DNA from: Prescottella equi
GTDB taxonomy: Bacteria > Actinomycetota > Actinomycetes > Mycobacteriales > Mycobacteriaceae
Reading direction: 5' to 3'
Length of the DNA: 64,000 nucleotides
Assembly: GCF_020171745.1 (NCBI RefSeq)
Contig: NZ_JAIVAH010000004.1
Span: 372,001-436,000 of the forward strand
Shown: in pieces, positions 51,631 through 60,496 of the stretch
Position numbering within the stretch: position 1 is the stretch's first letter
Layout of the letters: every line of letters starts with the position of its first letter
Translations under genes and position numbers: made by a program
Notes under the pieces: generated by a model
Told to the model about the DNA's origin: nothing
The model's database searches: none
The model's input: only the letters and a program-made list of their open reading frames with translations

Positions 51631-51735
51631 ATGTAGGATTGCCTTGCCAGGTTGGGCGGGAGCTGTGCGGCCGCAGGTAGCATTGGGCGCCTCGACCGAC
51701 AACTGATCGACCCAGTTACAGGGGGAACAACCGCG

Positions 51736-52317
51736 ATGGATCCGCAGGAACGTCGGCGCCAGATACTCGACCGTTCCGGCGAGATCTTCGCGACCAAGGG
51801 CATCTCCGCCACGACGGTCCGGGAGATCGCCGACGCCTGTGGCGTCTACTCGGGCACGCTCTACCACTACTTCCCATCCAAGGACGCGATCGTCACCGAG
51901 ATCATTCGGGTCTACGTCGAGGAGCTGTACGAAAAGTGCAGCGAGGTAATCCTTCGGGCCCTGCCGCCGATCGAACGGCTGGAAGCACTCGTGCTCGTCG
52001 CGATCGAGTCGGCCGAGAATCACCGCCACGCGACCGCGATCTGGCAGGTCGAGACGGACTACATGCGAAGCCAGATGCTCGAGGCGAGCCTCGAGGAGAA
52101 GGGCGACTTCCCGGCCACCCTGTGGACGCAATGCATCGAAGAGGCACAGGAGTCGGGCGAACTGCGCAGCGACGTCGACTCGGCCACCTTCTACCAGCTG
52201 ATGCGGGACTCGGTGTGGCTCACCAGCCGGTGGTTCCGTGCGTCACCGCAGAAGTCCAACGCCGACTTCGCACGCGAGATCACGTCGATCTACATCGACG
52301 GACTCCGCATTCGCTGA
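51736..52317 (+). CDS. TetR family regulator, KstR2-like
   Basis: The 193-residue protein starts at ATG 51736 after an AGGGGG-like site. The helix-turn-helix is ISATTVREIADACGVYSGTLYHYFPSKDAIV near residues 24-54. The body, with FYQLMRDSVWLTSRWFRAS, resembles KstR2 and related acyl-CoA-sensing TetR proteins that control sterol-ring or acyl catabolism. It is divergent from the SDR gene, with the operator dyad in between. Another copy of that dyad precedes iclR, so this protein is a good candidate to bind both. Confidence 0.87.
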   Translation: MDPQERRRQILDRSGEIFATKGISATTVREIADACGVYSGTLYHYFPSKDAIVTEIIRVYVEELYEKCSEVILRALPPIERLEALVLVAIESAENHRHATAIWQVETDYMRSQMLEASLEEKGDFPATLWTQCIEEAQESGELRSDVDSATFYQLMRDSVWLTSRWFRASPQKSNADFAREITSIYIDGLRIR

Positions 52318-52338
52318 CGCCACGCACCTCGATACGCC

Positions 52339-52374
52339 GAAGGGCGGGACAGGTTTTCACCTGTCCCGCCCTTC
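52339..52374. terminator. Bidirectional terminator between tetR and the Clp gene
   Basis: GAAGGGCGGGACAGGT pairs perfectly with ACCTGTCCCGCCCTTC around a TTTC loop. It lies between two convergent genes, 21 and 14 bases from their stops. Confidence 0.85.
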
Positions 52375-52388
52375 TCGTTCGCTACCGG

Positions 52389-54821
52389 TCAGCTGACGAC
52401 GAGGTCCAGTTCGTCGTCGGTGACCCTGACCATGATCCGGCCGCCCGCGTCCAGGACGTCGTCGAGCAGCAGATCGGCGATCCGGTCGTCGACCTCACGC
52501 GCGATGGTTCGGCGCAGTGGCCGCGCCCCGAACTCGGGCTGGTGCCCGTGCTCGGCGATCCAGTCCACCGCATCGGGAGTGAACTCGATGTCGATGTCCT
52601 GCGCGCGCAGCCGGTCCCGGCTCTCGCTCAGCAGCAGATCGGTGATCCGGTGCAGCTGCTCGGCCTCGAGCTTGCGGAAGATCACGATCTCGTCGATCCG
52701 GTTGAGGAACTCCGGCCGGAACGACTCCCGCAGACGGCCCATCACCCTGTCGCGCAACGGCTTCTCGGCCGCCGTGGCGTCACCGGTGGTGAAGCCCAGC
52801 GCCCCGCCCTTGCTCGAGATGATGTCCGACCCGAGGTTGCTGGTCATGATCAGCACGGTGTTCTTGAAGTCCACCGTTCGGCCCTGACCGTCGGTCAACC
52901 GGCCGTCGTCGAGCACCTGCAGCAGCACGTTGAACACGTCCGGGTGTGCCTTCTCGATCTCGTCGAGCAGGATCACCGAGTACGGGTGTCGCCGCACCTG
53001 TTCGGTGAGCTGACCGGCCTCGCCGTAGCCGACGTAACCCGGGGGCGCCCCGACCAGCCGGCTCGCGGTGTGCCGCTCGCCGAACTCACTCATGTCGAGC
53101 CGCAGCATCTTGCTCTCGTCACCGAACAGCGACTGCGCCAACGCCTTCGCCAGTTCCGTCTTGCCGACACCGGTCGGTCCGAGGAACAGGAAGCTGCCGA
53201 CCGGGCGACGGGGGTCACCCATGCCGGTCCGGCTCCGCCGCACCGCTCGTGCGATCGCCTTGACCGCGTCCTCCTGGCCGACGACCCGCTGGTGCAGTTC
53301 GTCCTCCAGCCGGCGCAGACGCTCCTTGTCCTTCTGCGTCATCTGGCTGGCCGGGATCCCCGTGGACCGCGCGACGATCTCCGCGATGTCCTCGGCGGTC
53401 ACCGACGGCGTCTCCACGACCGCGGGTTCACCCGCGCGAGCCTCGGCGAGCCGCTTCTCGGCGCCCGCGATCTCGTCCCGCAGCTGCGACGCCCGCTCGT
53501 AATCCTCCGCGGACACCGCATCCTCCTTGGCCTTCTCCAGTCGCGCGATCCGCTGCTGGAGTGCCTTGACATCCGGGCTGGATGCCCCGAGCTGCAGTCG
53601 CTTTCGCGCACCGGCCTGGTCGAGCAGGTCGATCGCCTTGTCCGGCAGGTACCGGTCGGCGATGTACCGCGACGACAGTTCGACGGCAGCAGAGATCGCC
53701 TCGTCGGTGTAGCTGACGCGGTGGTGATCCTCGTACCGCTCGCGCAGTCCACTCAGGATGGCCTTGGCGTCGTCCTGGCTGGGTTCGTTCACCGTCACCG
53801 GCTGGAACCGCCGCTCCAGCGCCGGATCCTTCTCGATGTGCTTGCGATACTCGTCGAGCGTGGTCGCACCGACGACCCGCAGGTCGCCGCGAGCCAGCTT
53901 GGGCTTGAGGATGTTTCCGGCATCCATCGCACCCTCGCCACCGGCGCCCGCACCGACGATGGTGTGGAGTTCGTCGATGAACACGATGAGTCGGCCGTCC
54001 TGCGCGACGATCTCGTCGACCGCCTTGGTCAGACGCTCCTCGAAGTCGCCGCGGTAGCGGGCGCCGGACAGCATCGCAGGGAGATCCAGCTGGACGATCT
54101 TCTTGTCCGCCAGCACCTCCGGGACGTCGCCGTCCACGATGCGCTGCGCCAGACCCTCGACGACGGCCGTCTTGCCGACGCCGGCCTCGCCGACCAGAAC
54201 CGGGTTGTTCTTGGTACGGCGGGCCAGGATCTCGATGGCCTGGTCGATCTCGTCGCCACGTCCGATGACCGGGTCGACACCGCCGGAGCGGGCTCGTTCG
54301 GTCAGGTCCGTGCCGTACTTGTCGAGCGTCGGCGTGGCCGATTCCTGCTGCGGCTCGGCAGAACTCGCGTTCACCGCGGACTGCATCGACTCCGGGGTGA
54401 CGCCTGCCGACGCGAGGATGCGTCCGGTCGTCGAGTCACCGTTCGAGACGAGCGATAGGAAGATGTGCTCGGGGTCGATGTAGGTCGAACCGAGTGCGCG
54501 CGCGATCTGGTGCGCGTCGAGCAGCGCCCGGCGCCCGGCGGCCGTGACCGTCGGAGAGGTCGAGACAGCCTCCCGGCCGCGGGGCAGGTGCGCCTCCGCG
54601 TCCTTCGAGATCGCCTCCGGGTCCCCACCCACTCGCTTGACCATGTCGCGCACCGGGTCCTTGACCGCGGCCACGTGCAGGATGTGCAGTGCGTCCAGGC
54701 CCGTGTCACCCCGGCCGGCCGCGAACTGCGCGGCCTCCGCCATGAGCAACTGAGTGTCGTTGCTCATGAGACGGGTGATATCGATGCGCCCGGGCCCCTC
54801 GGGCCCGAAGAATGCCGGCAT
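52389..54821 (-). CDS. ClpC-like AAA+ ATPase (Clp ATP-binding subunit)
   Basis: The 810-residue protein has two AAA+ modules. D1 has GEAGVGKT and LIVFIDELHT; D2 has GPTGVGKTELAKALA and VILLDEIEKAH. An N-terminal double Clp-N repeat comes first, and a UVR-type segment (AEDYERASQLRDEI) lies between the modules, as in ClpC and unlike ClpB. An LGF triplet in GGALGFTTG could be the ClpP-binding loop, so it may unfold substrates for ClpP. The opening MPAFFGPEGPG differs from standard ClpC, so it is probably a paralogue. GGAGGAGG precedes the ATG, and a HAIR-like element lies 18 bases upstream. Confidence 0.88.
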   Translation of the reverse strand: MPAFFGPEGPGRIDITRLMSNDTQLLMAEAAQFAAGRGDTGLDALHILHVAAVKDPVRDMVKRVGGDPEAISKDAEAHLPRGREAVSTSPTVTAAGRRALLDAHQIARALGSTYIDPEHIFLSLVSNGDSTTGRILASAGVTPESMQSAVNASSAEPQQESATPTLDKYGTDLTERARSGGVDPVIGRGDEIDQAIEILARRTKNNPVLVGEAGVGKTAVVEGLAQRIVDGDVPEVLADKKIVQLDLPAMLSGARYRGDFEERLTKAVDEIVAQDGRLIVFIDELHTIVGAGAGGEGAMDAGNILKPKLARGDLRVVGATTLDEYRKHIEKDPALERRFQPVTVNEPSQDDAKAILSGLRERYEDHHRVSYTDEAISAAVELSSRYIADRYLPDKAIDLLDQAGARKRLQLGASSPDVKALQQRIARLEKAKEDAVSAEDYERASQLRDEIAGAEKRLAEARAGEPAVVETPSVTAEDIAEIVARSTGIPASQMTQKDKERLRRLEDELHQRVVGQEDAVKAIARAVRRSRTGMGDPRRPVGSFLFLGPTGVGKTELAKALAQSLFGDESKMLRLDMSEFGERHTASRLVGAPPGYVGYGEAGQLTEQVRRHPYSVILLDEIEKAHPDVFNVLLQVLDDGRLTDGQGRTVDFKNTVLIMTSNLGSDIISSKGGALGFTTGDATAAEKPLRDRVMGRLRESFRPEFLNRIDEIVIFRKLEAEQLHRITDLLLSESRDRLRAQDIDIEFTPDAVDWIAEHGHQPEFGARPLRRTIAREVDDRIADLLLDDVLDAGGRIMVRVTDDELDLVVS

Positions 54822-54838
54822 TCGCAGCCTCCTCCAAA

Positions 54839-54859
54839 GTTGAGTCTTACTGACTCATG
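54839..54859. promoter_or_regulatory. HAIR-like element (HspR site)
   Basis: GTTGAGT-CTTACTG-ACTCATG matches 12 of 14 fixed positions of the HspR inverted repeat CTTGAGT-N7-ACTCAAG. It lies 18 bases upstream of the Clp gene, so heat-shock control by HspR is likely. Confidence 0.65.
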
Positions 54860-55036
54860 GAACATGCCTCGAGGAGATTCAATTCCCGACCGTCCAGGAT
54901 CTTTGGACCTCCGTCGGCATCCGCCCACTACGAGCACCCCGCATACGCCCGTGACCTGGACGTCCTTCGTGCGTGACGCCCCCGAGACATGCGACTGTGA
55001 CAACGGACACAGCACCGGCTGCGGGGTCCTACCGCC

Positions 55037-55067
55037 TTGACCTCGAGCGCACTCGAGCTTCTACCTT
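55037..55067 (+). promoter_or_regulatory. Promoter of the MFS gene, probably leaderless
   Basis: TTGACC (55037-55042) and TACCTT (55062-55067) are separated by 19 bases. The ATG at 55075 is seven bases after the -10 element and lacks a ribosome-binding site, which fits leaderless transcription and fixes the start. Confidence 0.45.
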
Positions 55068-55074
55068 CGGGTCC

Positions 55075-56520
55075 ATGACCACCCGAACCGAGGCCTCCGG
55101 CACCTGGCGTCAACTGCTGACCGGTCGGCATCTCGGCGTCGCCGCGGTGTTGGCCGGGGGCGAGGCGCTGTACGCGATCAACGTCTATCTCACGAGCAGC
55201 CTGCTGCCCACCGCGATCGCCGACATCGGCGGGCTCCGCTACTACGCCTGGACGTCGACCGTCTTCCTCGTCGCGTCGGTCATGTCCTCGATGATCGTCG
55301 GCCGGACGCTCGTCTCCCGCGGCCCCCGCGGCGCCTACCTGATCGGTCTCGCGCTCTTCGCGTTCGGGACCGCGGTGTGTGCGCTGAGCCCCACGATGGA
55401 ACTACTGCTGGTCGGGCGTGCCGCGCAGGGATTCGGCGGCGGTCTGCTCGCCGGTCTCGGCTACGCGGTGATCAACTCCGCACTGCCCCGGCACCTCTGG
55501 ACGCGCGCGACCGCCCTGGTCTCCACCATGTGGGGTGTCGGGATCCTGGTGGGCCCCGCCGTCGGCGGGGTGTTCGCGCAGTTCGACGCGTGGCGCTGGG
55601 CCTTCGCCGTGCTGATCGTGTGCACAGCCGCCGTCAGCGTCCTCGTACCGATGGTCCTTCCGCCGCGCACCGGCGCACGCGACCGCGTCGACGCACCGGT
55701 GCCCGTCGTCCCGCTCACCCTGCTCACTGCCGCAACCCTGCTCGTGAGCGTCGGCAGCCTGTTGTCCGACGCCAGGGTCGCCGGCGCCGCCGTGGTCGGC
55801 GCGGGGGCGCTGGTCGTGTGGTTCGTCGCGGCGGATCGGCGCAGCCCGCACGGAGTGCTGCCACCGTCGACGTTCACCCGATCACCCCTGAAGTGGGTGT
55901 ACCTGACCATCGCGATCCTCGCGGCGGCGTCGACGGTCGAGATGTTCGTACCGCTGTTCGGGCAGCGACTCGCGGGGCTCGCCCCCGTGGTGGCCGGATT
56001 CCTCGGTGCCGCACTGGCACTCGGGTGGACGGCGGGCGAGGTTCCGAGCGCATCGGCCACCGCAACGCGGTCGGTCCGACGAATCGTGACCACCGGACCG
56101 ATCCTCGTCGCGGGCGGACTGACGCTCATGGCAGTGGTTCTCGCCGAGCAGGCCGGCGGCGGACGCGTCGCGCTCTGGGCGGCCGGACTGATCCTCGCCG
56201 GCGCGGGCATCGGCATCGCGTGGCCACACCTCGCGGTCGGCGCCATGAACACGGTGGCCGAACCCGGCGAGGGCGCCCGCGCCGCTGCGGCGATCAACAC
56301 GGTGCAGCTGATCGCCAACGCGTTCGGGGCGGCCCTGGCAGGCGTGCTGGTGAATCTCGGCGGACCGACCGAACTGCGCTCGGCACAGCTCTTGTTGTTC
56401 GGCTTCGCGGCCCTGGCGCTCGTCGGCGGCTGGACGGCACGGCGGGCGGCGACTCGAAACACCCGGAACACCCGGCAGAACCGGGTGTCCCCTCACGACG
56501 TCGAGACGCTCGCGGGCTAG
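55075..56520 (+). CDS. MFS transporter
   Basis: This is a 481-residue protein with about 12-14 membrane segments and no soluble domain. Recognisable features are the GRTLVSRGPRGAYLIG loop 2-3 segment and the VGRAAQGFGGGLLAGLGY motif of the DHA/quinolone-type exporters. The frame is open upstream to 54973, but I prefer ATG 55075 because of the leaderless-type promoter. A GTG at 54997 is an alternative. The gene is divergent from the Clp gene and converges with the VOC gene at 56522. Substrate unknown. Confidence 0.82.
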   Translation: MTTRTEASGTWRQLLTGRHLGVAAVLAGGEALYAINVYLTSSLLPTAIADIGGLRYYAWTSTVFLVASVMSSMIVGRTLVSRGPRGAYLIGLALFAFGTAVCALSPTMELLLVGRAAQGFGGGLLAGLGYAVINSALPRHLWTRATALVSTMWGVGILVGPAVGGVFAQFDAWRWAFAVLIVCTAAVSVLVPMVLPPRTGARDRVDAPVPVVPLTLLTAATLLVSVGSLLSDARVAGAAVVGAGALVVWFVAADRRSPHGVLPPSTFTRSPLKWVYLTIAILAAASTVEMFVPLFGQRLAGLAPVVAGFLGAALALGWTAGEVPSASATATRSVRRIVTTGPILVAGGLTLMAVVLAEQAGGGRVALWAAGLILAGAGIGIAWPHLAVGAMNTVAEPGEGARAAAAINTVQLIANAFGAALAGVLVNLGGPTELRSAQLLLFGFAALALVGGWTARRAATRNTRNTRQNRVSPHDVETLAG

Positions 56521-56521
56521 C

Positions 56522-57061
56522 TCAGCCCCGCGCGCGGGCCGCGAACACGCGCTCCCACAGGTGCCGGTCGGTACGCGGACCGCCGTGGGTGTCGGCCCCG
56601 TAGCGGGCGATCTCCGCGGCGATGTCGAGCGGACGCGTCGGCGGCTGCGCGGGAACGAGTTCGTCGATCGCGAGCTCGTCCGGCACCAGCCAGCACACCT
56701 CGAACTCGATGCCGTCCGGGTCGGCGGCGTACAGCGCTTTGGTGGAGCAGTGGTTGCTGGCGCCGGTCAGCGCGCCGGCCGCGAGCAGCCGGTCCCGCAT
56801 CTCGGCGAGCCCGGCGAGCGTGTCGACCTCCCAGGCCAGGTGGTACAGCCCGACATTGCCCGGCGTCACCCGGCTCACCGGGTTGGGGCTCTGGAACAGG
56901 CCCAGGTCGTGGTCGTTCGCCGAGTCCGGCGCCTGCAGGAACGCCGCACCGGGAAACCCACCCGGCAGTGCCTTGAACCCGAGCACATCCTGGTAGAACG
57001 CCAGGCTGCGCTGCAGGTCCGACACGAACAGGACGGCGTGGTTGAGTCGCTCGATCGCCAA
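56522..57061 (-). CDS. VOC superfamily protein, extradiol-dioxygenase-like
   Basis: The TTG at 57061 follows GGAGG inside the end of the upstream SDR gene and gives 179 residues. LNHAVLFVSDLQRSLAFYQDVLGF opens the first VOC module, and NVGLYHLAWEVDTL with ADPDGIEFEVCW forms the second. His of LNHA, His of LYHLA and Glu of IEFE are the metal-ligand candidates seen in glyoxalase and ring-cleavage dioxygenases. A C-terminal tail of about 50 residues is unlike typical glyoxalase I. It is transcribed with the SDR gene, five bases away. Confidence 0.72.
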   Translation of the reverse strand: MAIERLNHAVLFVSDLQRSLAFYQDVLGFKALPGGFPGAAFLQAPDSANDHDLGLFQSPNPVSRVTPGNVGLYHLAWEVDTLAGLAEMRDRLLAAGALTGASNHCSTKALYAADPDGIEFEVCWLVPDELAIDELVPAQPPTRPLDIAAEIARYGADTHGGPRTDRHLWERVFAARARG

Positions 57062-57066
57062 CGCGG

Positions 57067-57954
57067 TCAGCCTCCGAAGTCGTAGGTGACGCCGGTGAGT
57101 TGCTCCGACGCCGACCACAATTGTCGCGCAACGCTCCGGTCGTGCGACTTCCGGTTCGACGAAACCACTTTCGGGTAGCCCCGCGTCTCGAACATCGACG
57201 ACGGACCGAGGTAGCTGCCGCCGATCGCGTCGGGCACGGTCGCGGCGTAGAGCATGGGCAGCGCGCCCATTTCCGCCGACTGCGCGATGAACGGGTTGGC
57301 CAGGGCCATGACCTTGCTCGAGATCGACTCGGTGTGCGACTGCAGGTTGGTCGCGGCGTACCCGGGATGCGACGCGAGCGCCTTCACCGTCGACCCGGCC
57401 GCGGACAGCTTGCGCTGCAACTCGTACGTGAACAACAGATTCGCGAGCTTGGATTGCCCGTACGCCGGCCAACGGCGGTACGTGCGGCGCTCCCAGTTCA
57501 GGTCGTCGAGGTCGATACTGCCGATCTTGTGCATCGTGCTCGACATCGTCACGACGCGGTCGGTGACCTTGCCCAGCAGCAGGCCGGTGAGCGCGAAGTG
57601 TCCCAGATGGTTGGTGCCGATCTGCATCTCGAAGCCGTCGGCTGTGCGACTGAGCGGCACCGCCATCACACCCGCATTGTTGACGAGCACGTCCACCGCG
57701 TCGACGGAGTCCGCGAACTCCCGCACGGACGCCAGATCCGCGAGGTCCAGGCGACGCACCTCCGCCCGCTCCCCCAGCGGAGCCGCGACGGCCTTCCCCT
57801 TGTCGACGTTGCGGCATGCCAGGATCACGTGCGCGCCGGCCTTCACGAGCGCCTTCGCCGCCTCGGCCCCGAGTCCGCTGTTCGCCCCCGTCACGACGAA
57901 CGTGCGGCCCTGCTGATCGACGATGTCCCGCGCATCCCATGTGGTCATGGCCAC
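57067..57954 (-). CDS. Short-chain dehydrogenase (retinol dehydrogenase-like)
   Basis: The 295-residue SDR has the cofactor motif VTGANSGLGAEAAKAL near residues 21-36, an NNAGVM box, catalytic Ser in VTMSSTMH and Y-x3-K in AYGQSKLANLLF. These features match the retinol-dehydrogenase/WWOX-type cluster that reduces or oxidises hydrophobic alcohols. ATG 57954 or 57948 may be used. It shares a transcript with the VOC gene at 56522. Confidence 0.82.
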   Translation of the reverse strand: MAMTTWDARDIVDQQGRTFVVTGANSGLGAEAAKALVKAGAHVILACRNVDKGKAVAAPLGERAEVRRLDLADLASVREFADSVDAVDVLVNNAGVMAVPLSRTADGFEMQIGTNHLGHFALTGLLLGKVTDRVVTMSSTMHKIGSIDLDDLNWERRTYRRWPAYGQSKLANLLFTYELQRKLSAAGSTVKALASHPGYAATNLQSHTESISSKVMALANPFIAQSAEMGALPMLYAATVPDAIGGSYLGPSSMFETRGYPKVVSSNRKSHDRSVARQLWSASEQLTGVTYDFGG

Positions 57955-58003
57955 AGACTACGGAAACCTGGTCGGCGGAAGTGTGGATGCGCGCAAGACG
58001 TCT

Positions 58004-58993
58004 TCACCACGCGTTCAACGCGTTCAGGATCTGTGGTCGCGCCTGCCACAGCTCGCCCGACCAGTACGGCCACGCGTGGGTGCCGGTGCCGCGGAACTGG
58101 AAGTTCGCGGGAATTCCCAGGGTGTGCAGACGAAACTCGAAGGCCCGCGTGGTGACCATCGACAGGAACTCGAGGCCCATCGCCATCGTCGTGTTCCAGT
58201 AGCCGACCAGGTCTGTGGGCCGGTCGTACATGCCAGGTATCCCGTTGCCCGCGGAAACGTACATCGACAAGCCCTGCAGTTGCGGCGCCGAGACGAACGG
58301 ATCGTTCCGCATCCAGGCCGGATCCCACGGGAAACCCCACATCGAATCGGCGTTGTAGCGGCCCGCGTCGTACATCGCGATACGGATCGCTTCCCGCATG
58401 CCCGGCGCCGTCGTGTTCAGGTAGCCGGACAGCGAACCCGCGAATCGGAACTGGTCACGATGGTAGGCGGCGAGCGTCATTGCGGCCGTTCCACCCATCG
58501 ACAGACCGACGACGCCGGTATTCGTCCGGTCGACGCCGAAATTAGCGAGATAGTCGGGCAGTTCCCGCGTAAGAAATGTCTCCCACCTGTAGGTGATCGG
58601 CTGAGAATTGAAATTACTCGGGTTGTACCAGTCCGAATAGAAGCTCGCCTCCCCTCCGACGGGCATCACGAGGGTGACGTTGTCGAGGGCGAACTGTTCC
58701 ATCGCATTCGTCTCGAAGCTCCACGCGTTGCGATCGTTGCGTGCCCGCATACCGTCCAGCAGATACAGCGACGCGCTGCCGCCCCGCGATGCCCACTGCA
58801 CCTGAACCTTGATGTCCCCCATGGAGGAAGGAACCCACAACTCCTGGTAGCCACCCCGCGGGACCTGGCGCGCAGTACCCGCAGCGGCATCCGGCGCGGT
58901 AGCGAGCACACAGCCCACGCAAGTGATCAACGCGACGAGAACAGCCACCAGTCGAAGCCGCCAGGCCCTCTCCCAATTTCCGGAGTAATACAT
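58004..58993 (-). CDS. Mycolyltransferase of the antigen 85 family
   Basis: This 329-residue secreted enzyme transfers mycolic acids to trehalose or arabinogalactan in the cell envelope. A signal peptide ends near the APDAAAGT stretch, after an RLRLVAVLVALITCV core. The mature part has the esterase-D fold: the WASRGGSASLYLLDGM strand, the DWYNPSNF segment and the nucleophile in GLSMGG near residue 172. The His is in GTGTHAWPYW. I prefer ATG 58993; the frame continues to 59035. This gene is strong evidence for a mycolic-acid-producing organism. Confidence 0.9.
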   Translation of the reverse strand: MYYSGNWERAWRLRLVAVLVALITCVGCVLATAPDAAAGTARQVPRGGYQELWVPSSMGDIKVQVQWASRGGSASLYLLDGMRARNDRNAWSFETNAMEQFALDNVTLVMPVGGEASFYSDWYNPSNFNSQPITYRWETFLTRELPDYLANFGVDRTNTGVVGLSMGGTAAMTLAAYHRDQFRFAGSLSGYLNTTAPGMREAIRIAMYDAGRYNADSMWGFPWDPAWMRNDPFVSAPQLQGLSMYVSAGNGIPGMYDRPTDLVGYWNTTMAMGLEFLSMVTTRAFEFRLHTLGIPANFQFRGTGTHAWPYWSGELWQARPQILNALNAW

Positions 58994-59490
58994 CGAAACC
59001 GCTTCCTGCCACCTGCCGCCGAACTCGACGAACACCGAACACGATCATCAGTTGATCACCGATTCACGCTCAGCCGTTAACGTTCCGAAATGTGGCAAAA
59101 CTCTCGCAACACAAATTCTTGAGAGTTCTCTGAGAGTTTCCGAGGATTCACCGAATTCGTGGTAGTCGATTTGCGGAACCCCGACGTGCGGCGCGATCAG
59201 CAGGAACGGCGACTCCGGAACGGGCAACTCGCGCCTCTCGCGCGCCGCCGGGGGTCGCATCTCGACGAGACTCCCTGCGGCGCGAGCATCCTCGCCGCGA
59301 AACGGACCACGCGCGTTGTTGACGAACCACTTCGATCGTGCGTCCGGACGAGCGAGAGAAGTAGGCAGCGCCACCACCCACCCCTCGAGAGTGGCGGACG
59401 CCGCAACTTACCGAAGGGTAAGGTAAGGGTGTCCGTACGTCAATGACCTGCGCGAAACCCTGACCCGACGTCGGCCGGTACCGTCGATGC
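58994..59490. other. Non-coding gap of about 0.5 kb
   Basis: I see no convincing gene here. A CTTACC-GAAG-GGTAAG inverted repeat lies at 59407-59422 and is followed by a GGTAAGG repeat. This may be a hairpin or operator and is only weakly reminiscent of an iron box half-site. An Arg-rich open frame on the minus strand at 59048-59377 lacks family features and a good start. Confidence 0.5.
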
Positions 59491-60384
59491 GTGCCCGCCG
59501 CTCCCCTGCCCGTCCGCGACGGACTGAACCCCACCCGACTGCGCCTGCCCGACGACGGCGCGTGGCCCACCGCGCTCGCCTACCTGCTGGCCCGATTCCC
59601 GTCCGATGCGGCGAGACTGCGCGAGAAGGTGGACGCCGGCGAGGTGGTCGACGAGCACGGCGCCCCGATCGACGACGCCACCGCGTACCGGCCCCGGGCG
59701 TTCCTCTATCTCTACCGCGATCCGCCGATCGAGAAGCGCGTCCCGTTCGAGGTCGAGATCCTGCACCGCGACGAGAACCTGCTCGTCGTCGACAAGCCCC
59801 ACTTCCTCGCGAGCACGCCGCGCGGCGCGTACGTCGTCGAATCGACGCTGGTCCGGTTGCGCCGCGACCTCGATCTGCCCGAACTCACCCCGGCGCATCG
59901 GCTGGACCGGATCACCGCCGGCGTCCTGCTGTTCACGGTCCGCCGGGAGGCGCGCCGGGCGTACCAGTCGCTGTTCGACGAACGACGGGCGACCAAGGTG
60001 TACGAGGCACTCGCCCCGCACGATCCGACGCTCGCGCTTCCGGTCACGGTGCGGAGCCGAATCATCAAGGAACGAGGCGTGTTACAGGCCCGCGAGGTGG
60101 ACGGCGAGCCGAACGCCGAGAGCCGCATCGAGCTGATCGACGTGCACGACGACGTCGGCCGCTACCGACTGTTGCCGCGCACCGGAAAGACCCACCAGTT
60201 GCGACTGCACATGTGCGCGCTGGGCATCCCGATCATCGGCGACAACTTCTATCCACGGTTCTACGACGTGGCCCCCGACGACTACTCGGATCCGCTGCGC
60301 CTGCTGGCCCGCAGCCTCGAGTTCGACGATCCCTACACCGGCGTCCGCCGTCGCTTCGAGAGCCGACGCACGCTCACCGACTGA
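59491..60384 (+). CDS. RluA-family pseudouridine synthase
   Basis: The 297-residue protein carries the RluA catalytic motif AHRLDRITAGVLLF with the catalytic Asp near residue 137. The flanking strand ILHRDENLLVVDKPHFL and the C-terminal RTGKTHQLRLHMCALGIPIIGDNFYP are also typical. It isomerises uridine in ribosomal or transfer RNA; the target site is not evident. The GTG start at 59491 lacks a clear ribosome-binding site. It stands alone, and the SDR gene follows 112 bases later. Confidence 0.88.
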   Translation: MPAAPLPVRDGLNPTRLRLPDDGAWPTALAYLLARFPSDAARLREKVDAGEVVDEHGAPIDDATAYRPRAFLYLYRDPPIEKRVPFEVEILHRDENLLVVDKPHFLASTPRGAYVVESTLVRLRRDLDLPELTPAHRLDRITAGVLLFTVRREARRAYQSLFDERRATKVYEALAPHDPTLALPVTVRSRIIKERGVLQAREVDGEPNAESRIELIDVHDDVGRYRLLPRTGKTHQLRLHMCALGIPIIGDNFYPRFYDVAPDDYSDPLRLLARSLEFDDPYTGVRRRFESRRTLTD

Positions 60385-60496
60385 AGTTCCGAGCGGTGAT
60401 TTCCCGTTGTGTGGGCCGAACCGAACCGTCCGAAACCAAGCAAGTGCTAGGTTGCCTGACATCTCGCAAGGAACGACGGAACCAGGGAGCACACCA

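Noticed and set aside
59048-59377. Minus-strand open frame of 109 codons
   Set aside because: It is Arg-rich, without motif or good start, and lies in an otherwise non-coding gap.
59407-59430. Iron box in the gap before the pseudouridine synthase gene
   Set aside because: The GGTAAGGTAAGG run matches only part of one half-site of the IdeR consensus.
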